Part shown: piece after piece, positions 1 through 26,807 of the stretch
How positions within the stretch are numbered: the stretch's first letter is position 1
How the letters are laid out: every line of letters starts with the position of its first letter
NCBI RefSeq assembly: GCF_905475395.1
Contig: NC_058339.1
Coordinates: forward strand, 86,438,520-86,502,519
Direction: 5' to 3'
Length of the DNA stretch: 64,000 nucleotides
Origin: Chrysoperla carnea
Lineage: Eukaryota > Arthropoda > Insecta > Neuroptera > Chrysopidae
Made by a program: the position numbers and the translations under genes
The notes under the pieces: model-generated
Databases searched by the model: none
What the model saw: only the letters and a program-made list of their open reading frames with translations
What the model was told of the DNA's origin: nothing

Positions 1-10946
<10,946 letters not shown>

Positions 10947-10970
10947 AGTGTATTTTATTATTCTTATTAA

Positions 10971-11002
<32 letters not shown>

Positions 11003-13329
11003 TTTCAACATCGGTTGTATTAGAAATTATGTCCATATTGAAATTGTAAAAAAGACGTGAAACTATAGCGAAAGTAGCGGTTTGTAATTATTATTGTATT
11101 TTATGGTTTTCATAATTATTATAAACTTAGCGATGTGGGTGGCATTGTTATAGATGAATATGTCTGAGAAGCGGAGGTAACAATTCCACCATTATTATTA
11201 GAGAGAGTCCTGCCCGATCCTGAAAACGTAACCGCCTCTTGACTATCCAGTCTGGTTTTCTGGATCAAATAGCACTATGAAGATTGTTATGGCAGAATCT
11301 TCTATTTTCGTTTATTTAATTTTATTGGAATAAATGAATGTTTAGGATACGGATAATATCTTTAAGAATTTTAAGGCTAATTTCGGTGTGGGTTTTGTTA
11401 GATAATCCAAATTCAACAAGAGTTTTCCACGTGAATGCAGGAATCAATCCACGAGCACCAAAGAACAGGCCAACAACTTTGAACTTTTGAGGGTCAAAAT
11501 CTGACATCTTCCACCTAGGTTCACGACACAGGGTTCATAGATTGCACTCTTCTCCAAATCAACACTTTCAGCTTGTCTTGTATTCTGTTCAAACTTGTTG
11601 GGCCAAGTATCAAAGCTTAAGACTTACCCGCAACAATGTCACATCTTCTGGTTGACGAGTCCTCCGAGATGCATCTGATCTTCTGATCTCTTAATACACA
11701 TTCCTTCAAAGTTTTATTTTAAAACCCAACGCATTTTTTCTGATACATTCGATATCATCGTAAAGAATTAAAAAAAGAAAACTTTGTTAATTCTTTATTT
11801 AATTTTTGTTAAGGCAATTTAATTCATCTCATTATAAGAAAACTATTTTGCCATAGTGAAGAAAGACATTTCATATTTCTAATTAGAAATATTGTCTAGA
11901 ACACAACATCAATCCAATTAAGTATTCATTTAAATTATTAATTTTAATATTTAAAAAAAAATCATTCTAATAATGATTTTATGTGATCAATTTCTACATA
12001 ATGTGCCCTTAAAACATCCGGTAGCTAAGCATAGGTTTAAGTTTTTTTTTTTTTGTAAATATTAAAAAAATTTAAAAATGTCTACCAGACATGTGCCTTT
12101 ACAAATTAGAAAACATAGAATTATTTTACGTAGTTCAAAATTAATTTGTGTTGATCTTGTAAAGTAATTTAGACAATTCATCTCAATTAATTCACTAAAT
12201 GATTCGTTTAGAGAATTAATTGAAATGCTTCGTGTCTTGTCGCAGTATTACAGAAATTTGTTCTTGACAATCGAAGCCAAACAAATTAACAATATTCGGA
12301 ATAATCGAAAATTATTTTCCTTTATTAAAATTCGAAAATTAAATCATTGCGAATATTTTTTATGTTTCTTACAAACGAATTACCTAAGCTTACAATTAGT
12401 TTGTAAAATTTTTGAATCGTTTACCTCTAAATTACTTTACAAGACAGTTTTAATGTAAAAAAAATATGTTACGAAAAAAGTTTCTATATTTTTTTAGAAA
12501 TTTAAGATTTTAAATAATTTTTTTTTTTAATTTTAAAAACTGTTTTCTGTTTGTCTTTTCTTTTTAATTTTTCAATAAATATAAAAAATACGTACTTCAA
12601 ATGAAAAAAGAAAACAATAATTTCAAAAATATTCTGATAAACCCTTTAAAAACGCCGCAAAATTATCCTTTTTTATAGAATAAATACAATTTTGAAAAAT
12701 CGTAAGTGGTACAATTGATTTTAGATTGTTGTCGAAAAAATTTTATAGAACAGAAATAATTAATAATCTATCGAGTTTTTCAATAAACACGAAATAGATT
12801 TGTACTTTTATTGATTTTTCAGAATTGATATGATAAATTATAAAAGAGGAAATCGAATATGTTTTTAAAATGACGAAAAGTTGTAATTAAAATTTCGATT
12901 GTGATAAAGTAACAAAAAAACAGACTGTTATCACTATCTCTAGCCTTTTAACCATGGGCGAATTAAAAATTCAACATTGAATTTAAATCGAGTGATAACG
13001 ATAACAGCTTGTAAATCGTTATATATAGATTTCAAAGAAAATGAATAAAATGTTAAGAAACTGTTTTGCAGTAATAATAAGAAACTCAGTTTTTAAAATT
13101 TTTATTTTAAAATAAAATTAAGTTCGCATTTTTAAATAATTACAGAAATACCTCGATAAAACGCCTATTAAATCATTCCGTTCGAAATTGTTCAAAAGAA
13201 TAATAATTATTGTGCCTAAAGTAAAAGTCGTGCTATATTTCGTAAAATATTTAAAATGTAAATAAATAAAAATATTTCCACGTTGCTAATTGACCTTGTT
13301 TTATTCGAGATATTCCTGTAAATTTTTAA
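10947..13329. other. Intergenic DNA downstream of baz
   Basis: Holds the baz 3' UTR region with an ATT microsatellite (about 10956-10995), a short unusually GC-rich stretch (11140-11270) next to the retroelement fragment, then about 1.6 kb of AT-rich DNA with no feature recognised. Confidence 0.6.
11322..11690 (-). pseudogene. Decayed retroelement ORF fragment
   Basis: Minus-strand frames give FDTWPNKFEQNTRQAESVDL then EKSAIYEPC, and after a frameshift near 11508 FKVVGLFFGARGLIPAFTWK then TLVEFGLSNK..SLKILKDIIRILNIHLF. The EK..IYEPC plus VxGLxxGARGxIP plus xxILNxHL order matches the region downstream of reverse transcriptase that I recall from uncharacterised insect retroelements. The frameshift and lack of any RT domain mark it as a dead 3' fragment. 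Family assignment is from memory. Confidence 0.55.
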
Positions 13330-13440
13330 ATAAACTAGTGAAGTGTGATGTCATAAAGTAGAAGAAAGAAATATTTTGGAGCTCTTTTAGAAATAAATAA
13401 TACATCTTTCTCTCTCCAAACAGCCACTCCACTAGTTTAT
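13330..13440. mobile_element. 111-bp foldback element
   Basis: The ends ataaactagtgaagtg and cactccactagtttat are inverted repeats with one mismatch. The interior is short and non-coding. It is likely a very small MITE. Confidence 0.6.
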
Positions 13441-13708
13441 AAGAAAAACGAAACATAGGTATTATAAATTATTTTTAACGCCAATTATTTAACTTTTTTT
13501 TTTTTTTTTTGAAAGGTCTCCTTTGTGTATGTTGTGTATGCATCATATTCAAGATTCTGCGATTATTCTAATAAATATTTCTTATTCAAAAGTTAGGCAA
13601 AAACTATTTTAATGAGAAAAATTATTTTCTCACTTCTGTGCAAAAAATGTCAACTTTTTTCCCACTGTGCAAAACGAAGTTGCCGCTTTCTGCCTCAGTC
13701 GTAGAGAA

Positions 13709-14090
13709 AAATAGTATACACACCATGGTAGCAAGTAAAGAATGTCTCAAATCTCATGTTTGTCACCCTCGTTTTCGGCTCGGGCGACAATGAACATGAC
13801 ATCTGAGACATTCTTTACTTTTGCTCCCTAGGTGTGTAAATATACTATTTCTTTATCCATGGCCGAAAGTGCGTACTTTCTGCTTCCGTTGGGAGGTGAA
13901 AAATCCGCTTTGGTACCAAAGCATAAATATGGGAGTTTCGGCCTCCCAACAGAAGCAGCAAGTATGTACAGCCGAAAATAAAGGAAATAGTATTCATCAC
14001 ACGGGCAGAAAGTTTGAGAGCCCCAAATTTTGCGACATGATTGGATCTTACCGCGCAGTGCAGGAATCTCAAACTTTCTGCCCTTGTAGT
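13709..14090. repeat. Row of three consecutive hairpins
   Basis: Hairpin 1 (about 13709-13850) has arms of roughly 55 nt around the sequence gtaaagaatgtctca / tgagacattctttac. Hairpin 2 (13861-13973) pairs ggccgaaagtgcgtactttc.. and tgcttccgttgggagg with cctcccaacagaagca..acagcc. Hairpin 3 (14003-14083) has perfect 16-nt arms gggcagaaagtttgag / ctcaaactttctgccc. The block is markedly less AT-rich than its surroundings. ORFs called across it on both strands are by-products of the symmetry. Confidence 0.7.
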
Positions 14091-14669
14091 GTAATGTAAT
14101 ATTTTAAATGATTTTTTATTTTTATTTTATGCATGATTTAGCTCAATAATTATTATTAAAAGATGATGTCATTATTCTTTGGGTACATTTTATAATTATT
14201 ACAACACAATTAATCAAATTTTAAAAGCTCGCACATGTGACACGTTTTGGTGTTGCCGATATAGTTTTCATTTAAAAAATTTTTTCCCAACTTTTGGATT
14301 TATCCAAATATACGAGAATTAAGATTAATAGAATCGTAAAAAAATTATGAACACGATGCATACATACTTTCCAAAAAAAAAAAAAGAAAAATATAGTTAA
14401 ATGAGTACCGTTCTAATTAAATTATATTTTTATATATTTTATTAAACGTAACGTAAATACAGTAGATAAAAATTAATTTTTACAATCGGCTGTTATATAA
14501 TAAAATATATTTTAAAATTAAAAAAATATAAAAAACTATGAAATAAATATATTATATATATATAGATAAATTTTTTTTATTATAAGACTCGCATCAAATT
14601 AACATTATATCATTAAAATAATTACATTATAAAAATTACATTTTAATTTTTAAGATAAAAAAGTATATT

Positions 14670-14675
14670 TTTATT
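14670..14675 (-). terminator. Possible HPPD polyadenylation signal
   Basis: AATAAA on the minus strand, about 122 nt beyond the HPPD stop codon. Position is plausible; AT-rich context makes chance matches common. Confidence 0.35.
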
Positions 14676-14796
14676 GTAAATAAAATTGTGTAAATCTCTC
14701 CCCCGTATTGAGAAAAAATTTGTAAATAAATATTCTTTTATACTAAAAATAAATGAAATTGAAAAATATAAGAAAATTGATTATATTTTTTTTGTT

Positions 14797-18774
<3,978 letters not shown>

Positions 18775-18872
18775 TGTAAACAAATTTTAATCGCAAAATT
18801 ATAAAAAAAAACTCTCTATTGTTGTCTAAACTCAAATTGTAAAATTTTCAAAACATTTTCTTCTATAATTCT

Positions 18873-18899
18873 TTTATATATAAGTTTTATTGACCAATC
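18873..18899 (-). promoter_or_regulatory. Putative HPPD core promoter
   Basis: Reading the minus strand toward the gene: TGATTGGTCA (inverted CCAAT box), then about 10 nt later TATATATAAAAG (TATA box), about 100 nt upstream of the ATG. Transcription would start near 18845-18850, leaving a 5' UTR of roughly 75 nt. Motif-based inference only. Confidence 0.5.
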
Positions 18900-21265
18900 A
18901 TATTGTTCCATTCTGGAGGAGTGGTAGGCAACATCCACAATATTCATGATCGAATGACAATAATATTTAAAAAAAATATCTACTATTGAATTAATTTATG
19001 GCTATGTTTTTTTTTTTCAAAATAATTACGTATAAAACAGGAATTTATAATTTTTTTAAATCAACAGTTTTATCGTCAAGTGAATATTGCTTCTATGATT
19101 CCAAGCTATTATAGAAACAAAAGGCGTATACCCCGTGGTTTTTATCTGATAAATAGCGTATACCCTGTGTAAAAAAAAAAATAGATATAAATGCGAAAAA
19201 AGTAGGAGTTGAAAATGGGTGTGCTTCAAAAACTTAAAAAGTTTTGCATCGATTAAGCTCAAATTTTGAATCGATGTAAACCATCTTCAAGGATTGTTTT
19301 TATCTATATTTAACCTTCGGGGTGGAAAGGTGGGGCGTGAAAATGGGGATGAACAATAGAATATTTTCAAGCATATCCAAGTGGGGTATCAAATTAAAGA
19401 GTAATACGTGAACATTACAAAACTTTAGCCCCGACGCAAGGGGACATGGTGGAGGGGAGATTTTTTGTTACGTGTTTATAGGACACCAAGGAAAATTCAA
19501 TTTTAATTTAATCTAGTCATAGGGGAGTGTCGGGTTCCAGTGGGGGGCATACATAGCCCAAAACTTTTTTGATATACTTATATTGGCTTAAAATTATCAT
19601 CTAGGAGGTATTTAATGTCGCTAAATATGAATCCGATGTCAGATTATCAGGTTTATTCCGAAAATTGTGACATTTTTGACCGGAAATTCCACTTTTTGAC
19701 AAAAAAACGGCAAAATAAGAATTTATCGTCCAAACTGTGCACTGAGATGTATTTTCGGTCGCTGATTACGAATTCGATGTCAAATAACACGGATTAGATA
19801 ACGTATTGCGAAAATTTGAAACATAAAAATTTTTTTTGCTTCAGCGCGTTAGTAACTCAATTCTTGGCAAAGTCAGAGAACTTTTTTCGTAAGATAATAT
19901 TATAAAACAGCTTTTTTTTTGAAATTTTTTGTCATGAAATAGCAATTTTTACTAAACTTTGTGGATATGTAATTCATATCAATAATAACAAAGAAATTTG
20001 CAAATAACCATAACCTCTGAATGCAATTTTTGTTTGTATCGACGAATTGGTAAACTCGTACAGTTTTTCTGAAGGCAATCATCATTATTAAATCATAACT
20101 GTGATAACATTTATAAGAGGGGCCCAATCGATCTTATGATTTTTACGTAAAAAAATACAAAAATGAAGTAAACATGTTTACTGCACATTAAACTGGTTTT
20201 TAGAATTTAAATATCATTTACATATGCCATGTGACCAATGAAATGGCATTAATGATTCTAGAATGAAAAATATTATTTATAAAAATATTCCAAAGAATTT
20301 TTTTTTAGTAAATATAAAATTTAAAATTTGAAATAAACAACAACAAAAAAGAAGTTATTCAAAGAATTTGAAAGATATTGTATCCCGCATGGAAACAATT
20401 GTAAAAAATTAATAATTTGTTTGTAAAACAAAGCGTGGTGAATTGAATATAATCCTAAAAAGGATTAATTAATAAAAAAATTTTTTACTTATCACCATAC
20501 AAATTGTATATAAAATCGTAGATGCTTCTGCATATAATCGCTTAACTTACTGAATTGCTTGGGCAATGGTAGAGCCTTCTTGACACCTTGATACGTCTTA
20601 ATAGTAGTTAGTATTGCACTTATAAGGCAGAAGGTTTAAACCAGGTCGAAGGCCAAAGAAAAGCTGAAGGTGTCATTATAATTTCTCTCCCCGTTAATCC
20701 CTCTTCAGCGGTGTTTATATCAGGACTCCAGATGCCATAATACAGGGCAATGCATTTTAATCGTTGGATCCAAATATCTTTTAAATATTTAACCTACAAA
20801 AAAGTGTTTCGTACAAAGATTATTCATATTAAAATGGGTTAAATCATGTTTTGTCATCAGATTGGACCTGGTTCTTGGGGTTGCTTTAAAAGTATAGTGT
20901 TTAGATTCTAAAAGATAAATATTTGATTTGGGTCTTCTGGGTCCTTTAATAGTCAACTTAAAACCATAATTTGAACCTCGAATAGCTCTTGATTTGCAAC
21001 ACTTCAAAAATTAGAAATATGTTTGAAAACTGCAGAATTTTATTCAAAATCTGGCTCAAAAGTTGTAGGACCAAAAGTCACAGCACCCTCAAAAAAGGCA
21101 AGTGAGGACCTTTTATTTCCCTGAATGTTCATTTGTTTGTTAAATTTTCCAGCACTGGGGAAACTAGCCAAGTAAATGGTCCTACTTCGATATAGTGCAT
21201 AAATCTATATTTTGGGAGAAAATATATTTCAAAAAAGGATGTATTATTTTAATAAAAATAAACTA
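18900..21265. other. Intergenic region between HPPD and the coiled-coil gene
   Basis: Mostly AT-rich. The stretch 19560-19800 (aggaggtatttaatgtcgct.., ggtcgctgattacgaattcg) resembles 37370-37410 and looks like an old interspersed repeat. 20560-20760 is less AT-rich with no readable product. No gene is supported. Confidence 0.5.
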
Positions 21266-21271
21266 TTTATT
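21266..21271 (-). terminator. Probable polyadenylation signal of the coiled-coil gene
   Basis: AATAAA on the minus strand about 70 nt past the stop codon at 21339, a typical distance. Confidence 0.5.
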
Positions 21272-21338
21272 CATTTTATAAAATTAATAATAGGTACATA
21301 TAATTACACTAAGATTGGAAAAGAAAAAATAACAAAAA

Positions 21339-24300
21339 CTATTCATTATTGAGATCATCATCCAAAAGAACTTCTTCTTCTGTTTCAAACTTGCTATGAG
21401 AAAAAAGTGCTCGCTTTTTTAGAGGTCTTTTCCTCTTTGATTTTTCATCGTCAGTTTCTTGGCTATTTATCGGTGAGTAAAAATGTGGTAAACCTTTTTT
21501 TACCGGTGGCTCATTTTCATTATCTCTTGGTTCTAAATTTCTTTTTTCTGTTGGTGAAGTAGCTGAAGTAGATTTTCTAAATGAAGTAGCTGAGATCACT
21601 TTATTGTTAGTCGGATAAACACAACCTCCATTAAAAGAAGAATTTTCATTGCCTGGAACTTTCTTTTTTCCGGAATTTTTTTTCAACGCGAACGATGAAT
21701 TTGCCATTTTATAAATTGGAGAAATCTTTTTATTTGCTTGATTAAAAACCACTTTTAACGGGGTTTCTTTTTTCTTAGACTGCTTTTCGTTTGGCATTAT
21801 TCCAGAATTTTTCGATTCAGATTGTTTGGCAGTGTTGTCATGGTTTTTATTAAGATGCGAATGATTAATTTTTTCTTGATGTAGCGTTGAACGAGTTTGT
21901 TCAATATTATCAATTTTTTTTCGTAGTCCTAAAATTTCCTGTAAACATAAATTTATTGGATTATCAATTTGTATGATTTTAATGGAAACCCTGTAAAAAT
22001 TCAATTTTCTCGTATAACATTTGAAATCGTCACACAACCGTATCTTATACTCAAATAAAAAATGTTCTAATTCTTAATTTTTAACCCCCGACCAACAAAG
22101 ACGGGTGTTCACGTGTCTGCGTATCTTATTGTTATCTGTGGCATCGTGACTCCCTTTTACGTACAAAGATTATCAAAAAAATAGATATTTAAATAAAAGA
22201 ATACCCGAACGTAATTTTCATACATCAATTTTTGAGTCGAAACTGTTTCCCGGAAATAGACCCGGAAAAAAAGAACAAAAAAAATATACCTACCCAAAAT
22301 TTTATAGACCCAGAGTATTGTTGTAATTACGAGTTGGTTGGGTTGAGTTGGGTCGACTATAGAGGATTAGGCTGGGTTCTGAAGTTTTTAGCCCTTGCTT
22401 TCAAAAATAGGACACTATTACAGAACCTTTTTTTTCCGGTCTATTTTTCCTAAAACCATTGCGCTAATTCCGAGTAAGTCATTAGAGTAGATAAGCCGGT
22501 TTCAAAGCTAAGGGACAAGTTCCAAACCAAAAATTTCTCTCAACTTATTAATAATTACTTACCATTTGTTTCTGTTTTAAATTTTCGGTTAAAATTGAAT
22601 TTTCGATTTCCTTTTCTTTTAATTTTTGAAGTAAATTTGATTTTTCTTCTTCTAACTGTTGAAAAGGTAAATGGAATCGAGATAATTTATTTTCATAATC
22701 CATCATCATATTATTTAAATCATTGCTTTTTTCATTTTTCATTTGATGAATTTCTTCATTTAACTCAGATATTTGAAATAAGTAATGTGATTGCATAAGT
22801 TCTTGTTCATCTTTGAAGTCTATTGCTGGTATTAAAGGAATCGAATTAGAAATACTTCGACCGTGTTCGAATATATTATGATTCTGTCATAGAGTAGTCA
22901 AAATTTGTGTAAAGAAAAAATTATCTGAACAATTTTGAAACACAAGATCTTTTTTGTACAAAAGTTAAATAAGGTATCCAAAAACTCCTCGTTTTTAGAC
23001 TTGCCATTCCAGATTTGGAACATACATGTCTCAATAATGAATACTATTGACGAGAGAAGTACCAAACACGTATTATATTTTACAGAAAATTTTTAAGTTA
23101 AAATGTACAGACTTTTGGAAACAAGGAAGATTCGAATTGAAAATTTGTAATTAAGGACCAATTGATTCATTTTTATATATTATTACATTTTTATAACTTA
23201 TAGATATTTTTGGGTATGACCCGTATCAAATTCGCCACATTAATTTGCCCATAAAAATACAAAAATAGGCTTGAATTGGTGAAAAACGAAGAAGTTATAA
23301 CCATTCAGATATTGTTAAGAATATAAATCATGGAGGAATTTCGGTAGCCAAAGCTCACGTTAAACCGGACTCTTTGCTCAAATGTACAAACTGATTTCGT
23401 TCAAGATTATTTCCGGATCACAATCTACATACCGTGCATTGATTTTTTTCTGACGCGTTTATAGGATCGATTTTTGAATCCTCGCAATATTTAATCAAAT
23501 TTTCATTGTCTCCTTTCCAACAAAATGAACATTTTTTATGAAGAATCTTGCGCTCAACTTTTTGAACCGATGACCGACGAAGTTAAACTTTGGATAACGA
23601 ATTCCGGGCTTGACGTCAAAAATTCCCTCGAAACACTCGATATTTGCAATGTAGATGCGTTTGAAAGTTTACGGAATGCTTTTCGTTGTAACAAAACATA
23701 CTTTAAATCGACAATATCTGAAGATCGGCTAAAAGGTTTAGCCTCGCTCGCACAGAGTTTTGGAAAAGTTTTTTTCTGTACCTCAGACATAACTAACTTG
23801 AACGACAGATAGTGACGGATTATCACGTTTTTTCTCTTTTAATTTTCACGAATATGTGAATTCCTTAGTTTATTACCGGATGTACTTATTTAAGGAATTA
23901 CCGCATCTTGTGTCGAATACAAGATTTTAATTTTAATTTTTTATAAGATTATATATATCCGAAAATATTATACCTCTTTGATATTCTGTTACTTCTAAGT
24001 TGCGAACATTTTTGTCTAAAGTTAAATCCATTCTACAAGAATTCATGTTAAATCCAATAAAATAATTATAATTATGCAATTTTTATACATCGAACATCTT
24101 GGCACCAAAAATATTAAAGGACCTTTGAAAATTTTTAATTACCATGAAAACGCAGTTTTTTCTACATACAGGATGTTTCAAAACTGTTAAATCTCTATGC
24201 AACTTTTTGAAAATAGCTAAAATCAGTCTTCAGATTTCTAAAATCTGAGAAGACGATATTACTATATAGTAATATCATTTTTTTTTTCTGACCACTGAAA

Positions 24301-25441
24301 GCGATGGCAGGCTGGGAACCGATTTACTCTCTCATTTTAGTGCTATCAATGCCAACGTGTTGTAAGCATACGTGTTTTTAGTCGAACAAGAAGTTTTTTT
24401 CTAAATTAATAGTTAATCTTTTTTTTTGGTCATAAATAATAAAGTTTCTCCAAAAAGACAATCCATAAAACGTCGATGAATTATTTATCTAAAAAACTGA
24501 AATGAACCGTAAACGCTCTATCACAAAGAGCTACAAATAAGCCGATTTAGCCAAATTAACTTCGTTACAAAGCGGCTCTTTTTGGGCGCTGGGTGACTCT
24601 AAAGAAAATTGGTTATTTGTTTAATATGAATGGCTCTTGGATTAAAATCTCGACGCTTTTTGTGGGCCCAAATTCCGATTATGTTGTATTTGATTACGAA
24701 AGTTATATGGTACCATATAGACTCAACCATGTGTGCAAGGTTGTAAATCGCATACCGCGGTTGCCGAATTCGAAGGCAGCAAAAACATTTATTCGCTATT
24801 TTTCATGAATGAACCAGGATTTATGGTGTTGGACGCCCATGAGCACAAAAGTGGTAAGGTTCAAATGTAAACACGCGTTACGTATATTTCAATTTTTTAC
24901 CCGCGAGTTCAATTCGTAACATCTCTGGACGCGGTCTAATTTTTACTCACTTTTAAGATATTAAAAACTTACCTTGTCGACGTAAATCATTCTTCAAAAT
25001 CTCAATTTGTTCACATAGTTCTTTTTTCTCGTTTTCATACCTCTTAAATTCTTGAGAAGTAAAATTTAACTTCTCTATTTTTTCTGAAACAAATAAAATA
25101 TTAATTTTATTTCGAATTCTAGCATTATTATCATTATACTTTTCAATTCATCTTCTATGGAAGATTTTTCTTGAATATTGTCAATGACTTGTTTTCTTAG
25201 ATCATTAACGAGAGCTGAAAGAGCTTTCTCAGAAGCTCGTGAAGCTTTACATTCTTCTTTTAAATTGGTTATAATTATTTCAAAATTATTATTTTGATTT
25301 TTAACGGACTCAAATTCCTAAAAATACAATAATGGCAATTAATTTTGATCGTTGATACAAATGATTTAAAATTAGTACATTTTGGATTTGAGTCCAAAAT
25401 TCTAAATGTTCTCTTAAGTCAGGAGTTAATTCATTAGACAT
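21339..25441 (-). CDS. Unrecognised 404-aa coiled-coil protein
   Basis: Exons 5' to 3': 25379-25441, 25140-25317, 24973-25083, 22563-22825, 21339-21938; all GT-AG and phase-consistent (0, 1, 1, 0). The protein starts MSNELTPDLREHLEFWTQIQ. Residues about 20-230 are a nearly continuous Glu/Lys/Asn-rich coiled coil (EFESVKNQNNN.., LSALVNDLRKQV.., LEEEKSNLLQKLKEKEIENS). The last 170 residues are Lys/Ser-rich and disordered, with basic clusters (KSKRKRPLKKRA) that could be nuclear signals, several SP/TP sites, and an acidic end EEEVLLDDDLNNE. I do not recognise the family; a structural role in nucleus, centrosome or kinetochore would fit the composition but is a guess. The acceptor at 22825 was chosen because it alone keeps frame with a good pyrimidine tract. 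Confidence 0.75.
21939..22562. repeat. Intron with a family A fragment
   Basis: Positions 22081-22163 read taacccccgaccaacaaaga.., cgtgtctgcg and ctgtggcatcgtgactccc, a diverged start of repeat family A (see 45082). The rest of the intron is unremarkable. Confidence 0.5.
23525..23812 (+). pseudogene. Probable hAT transposase C-terminal fragment
   Basis: A 95-codon plus-strand ORF, antisense within the large intron of the coiled-coil gene. The segment KTYFKSTISEDRLKGLASLA matches the pattern of the hAT dimerisation region (K.YLRSTMS.ERL.GLA.LS). The preceding LETLDICNVDAFESLRNAF fits the upstream helix, but the usual ERSFS motif is not evident. Upstream sequence (IDFFLTRL..DRFLNPRN) resembles more of the same transposase, broken by stops. 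Confidence 0.45.
23974..24032 (-). CDS. Possible alternative first exon of the coiled-coil gene
   Basis: Minus strand reads ..attcttgtagA ATG GAT TTA ACT and continues LDKNVRNLEVTEYQR to a donor AAAGAG|gtataat. As an internal exon after 24973 it meets a stop at once. Read from its own ATG it ends in the same phase as the 24973-25083 exon and would join 22825 in frame, giving a shorter product. Only 59 nt, so chance is possible. Confidence 0.3.
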
Positions 25442-26807
25442 ATTTTTTTTTGAAGTTATTTGTTTATTTCATTGTTGTGAGTTCGTTCTTCTGTATCTTT
25501 GCTAAACGTTAAATTATATCTCAGCTAATAATGAACTTTATGTTTTTTAAAAGAATCATAAAATAAATCATATGTAAGTTAAAAAATTTCTAAACAAAAG
25601 ACAAACATCATTGTAAGCATAGGATAGTGCTGCCATCTGTGATTATTATAGACACATTTTAATAATAATTAAAAATATTTTTTTATCTACAAGTACTAAA
25701 TATTAAATTGAATTAGGGAAATTCAATTTTTTACATAAATTTAGCTCGGAATGTAACAGAAACATTCAAAAGAAAATCATTTTGGGTATATTAAGCATCA
25801 TTTAGTTTTAAACTATGTTTAATAAGCTATCATGGCTAAGGCTAATATCACCCAGAGGAGACGTTATTCCAATTCTGGATGACAAAGAAATATGCAATTA
25901 ATCTTTAGTTTTAAACGAAAACTTGTTTAATAAGCTTCCATGATACCAAAGTATTATTAGAACCCAACTGATGTAGTTTATATAGCTTTTTTTTTATAGG
26001 CAATGTACTTAGTTAAACAGTGTTTGCCAATGCCTAATTTGAATGAAAACTGCTTTTTAACGCAAATCAAAAATAGTTGAGTTATACCATTATGCTATAA
26101 GCATACATATAATTGATAGAACAAATTTATGTGCTTTTGAAAAAAACATTTATTAAATTTGATAAAAATCTATGCAGCCCTGTTAAAATACAAGCAAACT
26201 GTTAAAATACAAACAAAATAATGGGTAATTATCCGTTTTACCCGGTAATATTTTATTACCTGGCAGTACTCAAATTACCTGAAAAACGCCATTCAGCTGT
26301 TGAGGAACATCGAAATTTTATTGCTCTTGCCGTTTTTAAGAACCAAGATATATGGTAGCTTAACATTATGATGGCGTGACAAAATCATAAGTACAGGAAC
26401 ATAACTCATTTTTTGGCTATTTATTGTATTAGGTCGCTTAATTGCCAAACTGCTGGCAATTTCTGCGACCAAGACTTGTGGCAAACTTGTAGTATCAGCG
26501 ATGAAATTAAAATTTAAAAGAATAAAGTAGATTTCTGTATTAGTAAGTACAATATTCAATCATAGAGTGCAGTAATGTATAAAATGGCTTTGACAAGTAA
26601 GTGTACATCAAAAAATATCAACTAAAGTATGTAAACACTCAAAACTAATTCAGTTCAGTGTAAGATGTCAATGAAACTTGAGTAGTTGGGTGTTGTTTTA
26701 TAAAATTAAAAAGATTGATAGAAAATATTTTGATTTTATAAATTTATTAAGGTAAAAATAATGTCTTAATGTTGTGTGTTTTGTATGTGAAAATTTAGTG
26801 AAAAATA
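25442..26807. promoter_or_regulatory. Head-to-head intergenic region
   Basis: About 1.37 kb separates the start codons of the minus-strand coiled-coil gene and the plus-strand first exon at 26808, so promoters and 5' UTRs of both lie here. Degenerate direct repeats (tttaataagcttccatga / tttaataagctatcatgg) occur at about 25817 and 25927. No core promoter motif is distinctive. Confidence 0.5.

Larger units (their letters stand above)
22826..24972. other. Large intron of the coiled-coil gene
   Basis: Carries the hAT-like fragment (23525-23812), the alternative first-exon candidate (23974-24032), a TIR-like end tacaggatgtttcaaaactg (24175) without a partner, and a 71-codon ORF at 24593-24808 that resembles nothing known to me. 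Confidence 0.6.

Noticed and set aside
13821-14099. ORFs on both strands (92 and 75 codons)
   Set aside because: They fall inside the hairpin row, where symmetry keeps both strands open.
22826-22889. Longer version of the 22563-22825 exon using acceptor ..ctatgacag at about 22890
   Set aside because: Although open (NHNIFEHGRSISNS..), its phase 0 entry does not match the phase-1 donor at 24973; the 22825 acceptor does and has a better pyrimidine tract.
24032-24973. Using 23974-24032 as an internal exon of the coiled-coil gene
   Set aside because: With the carried G the frame reads GAA TGG ATT TAA, a stop. Skipping to 22825 keeps the frame.
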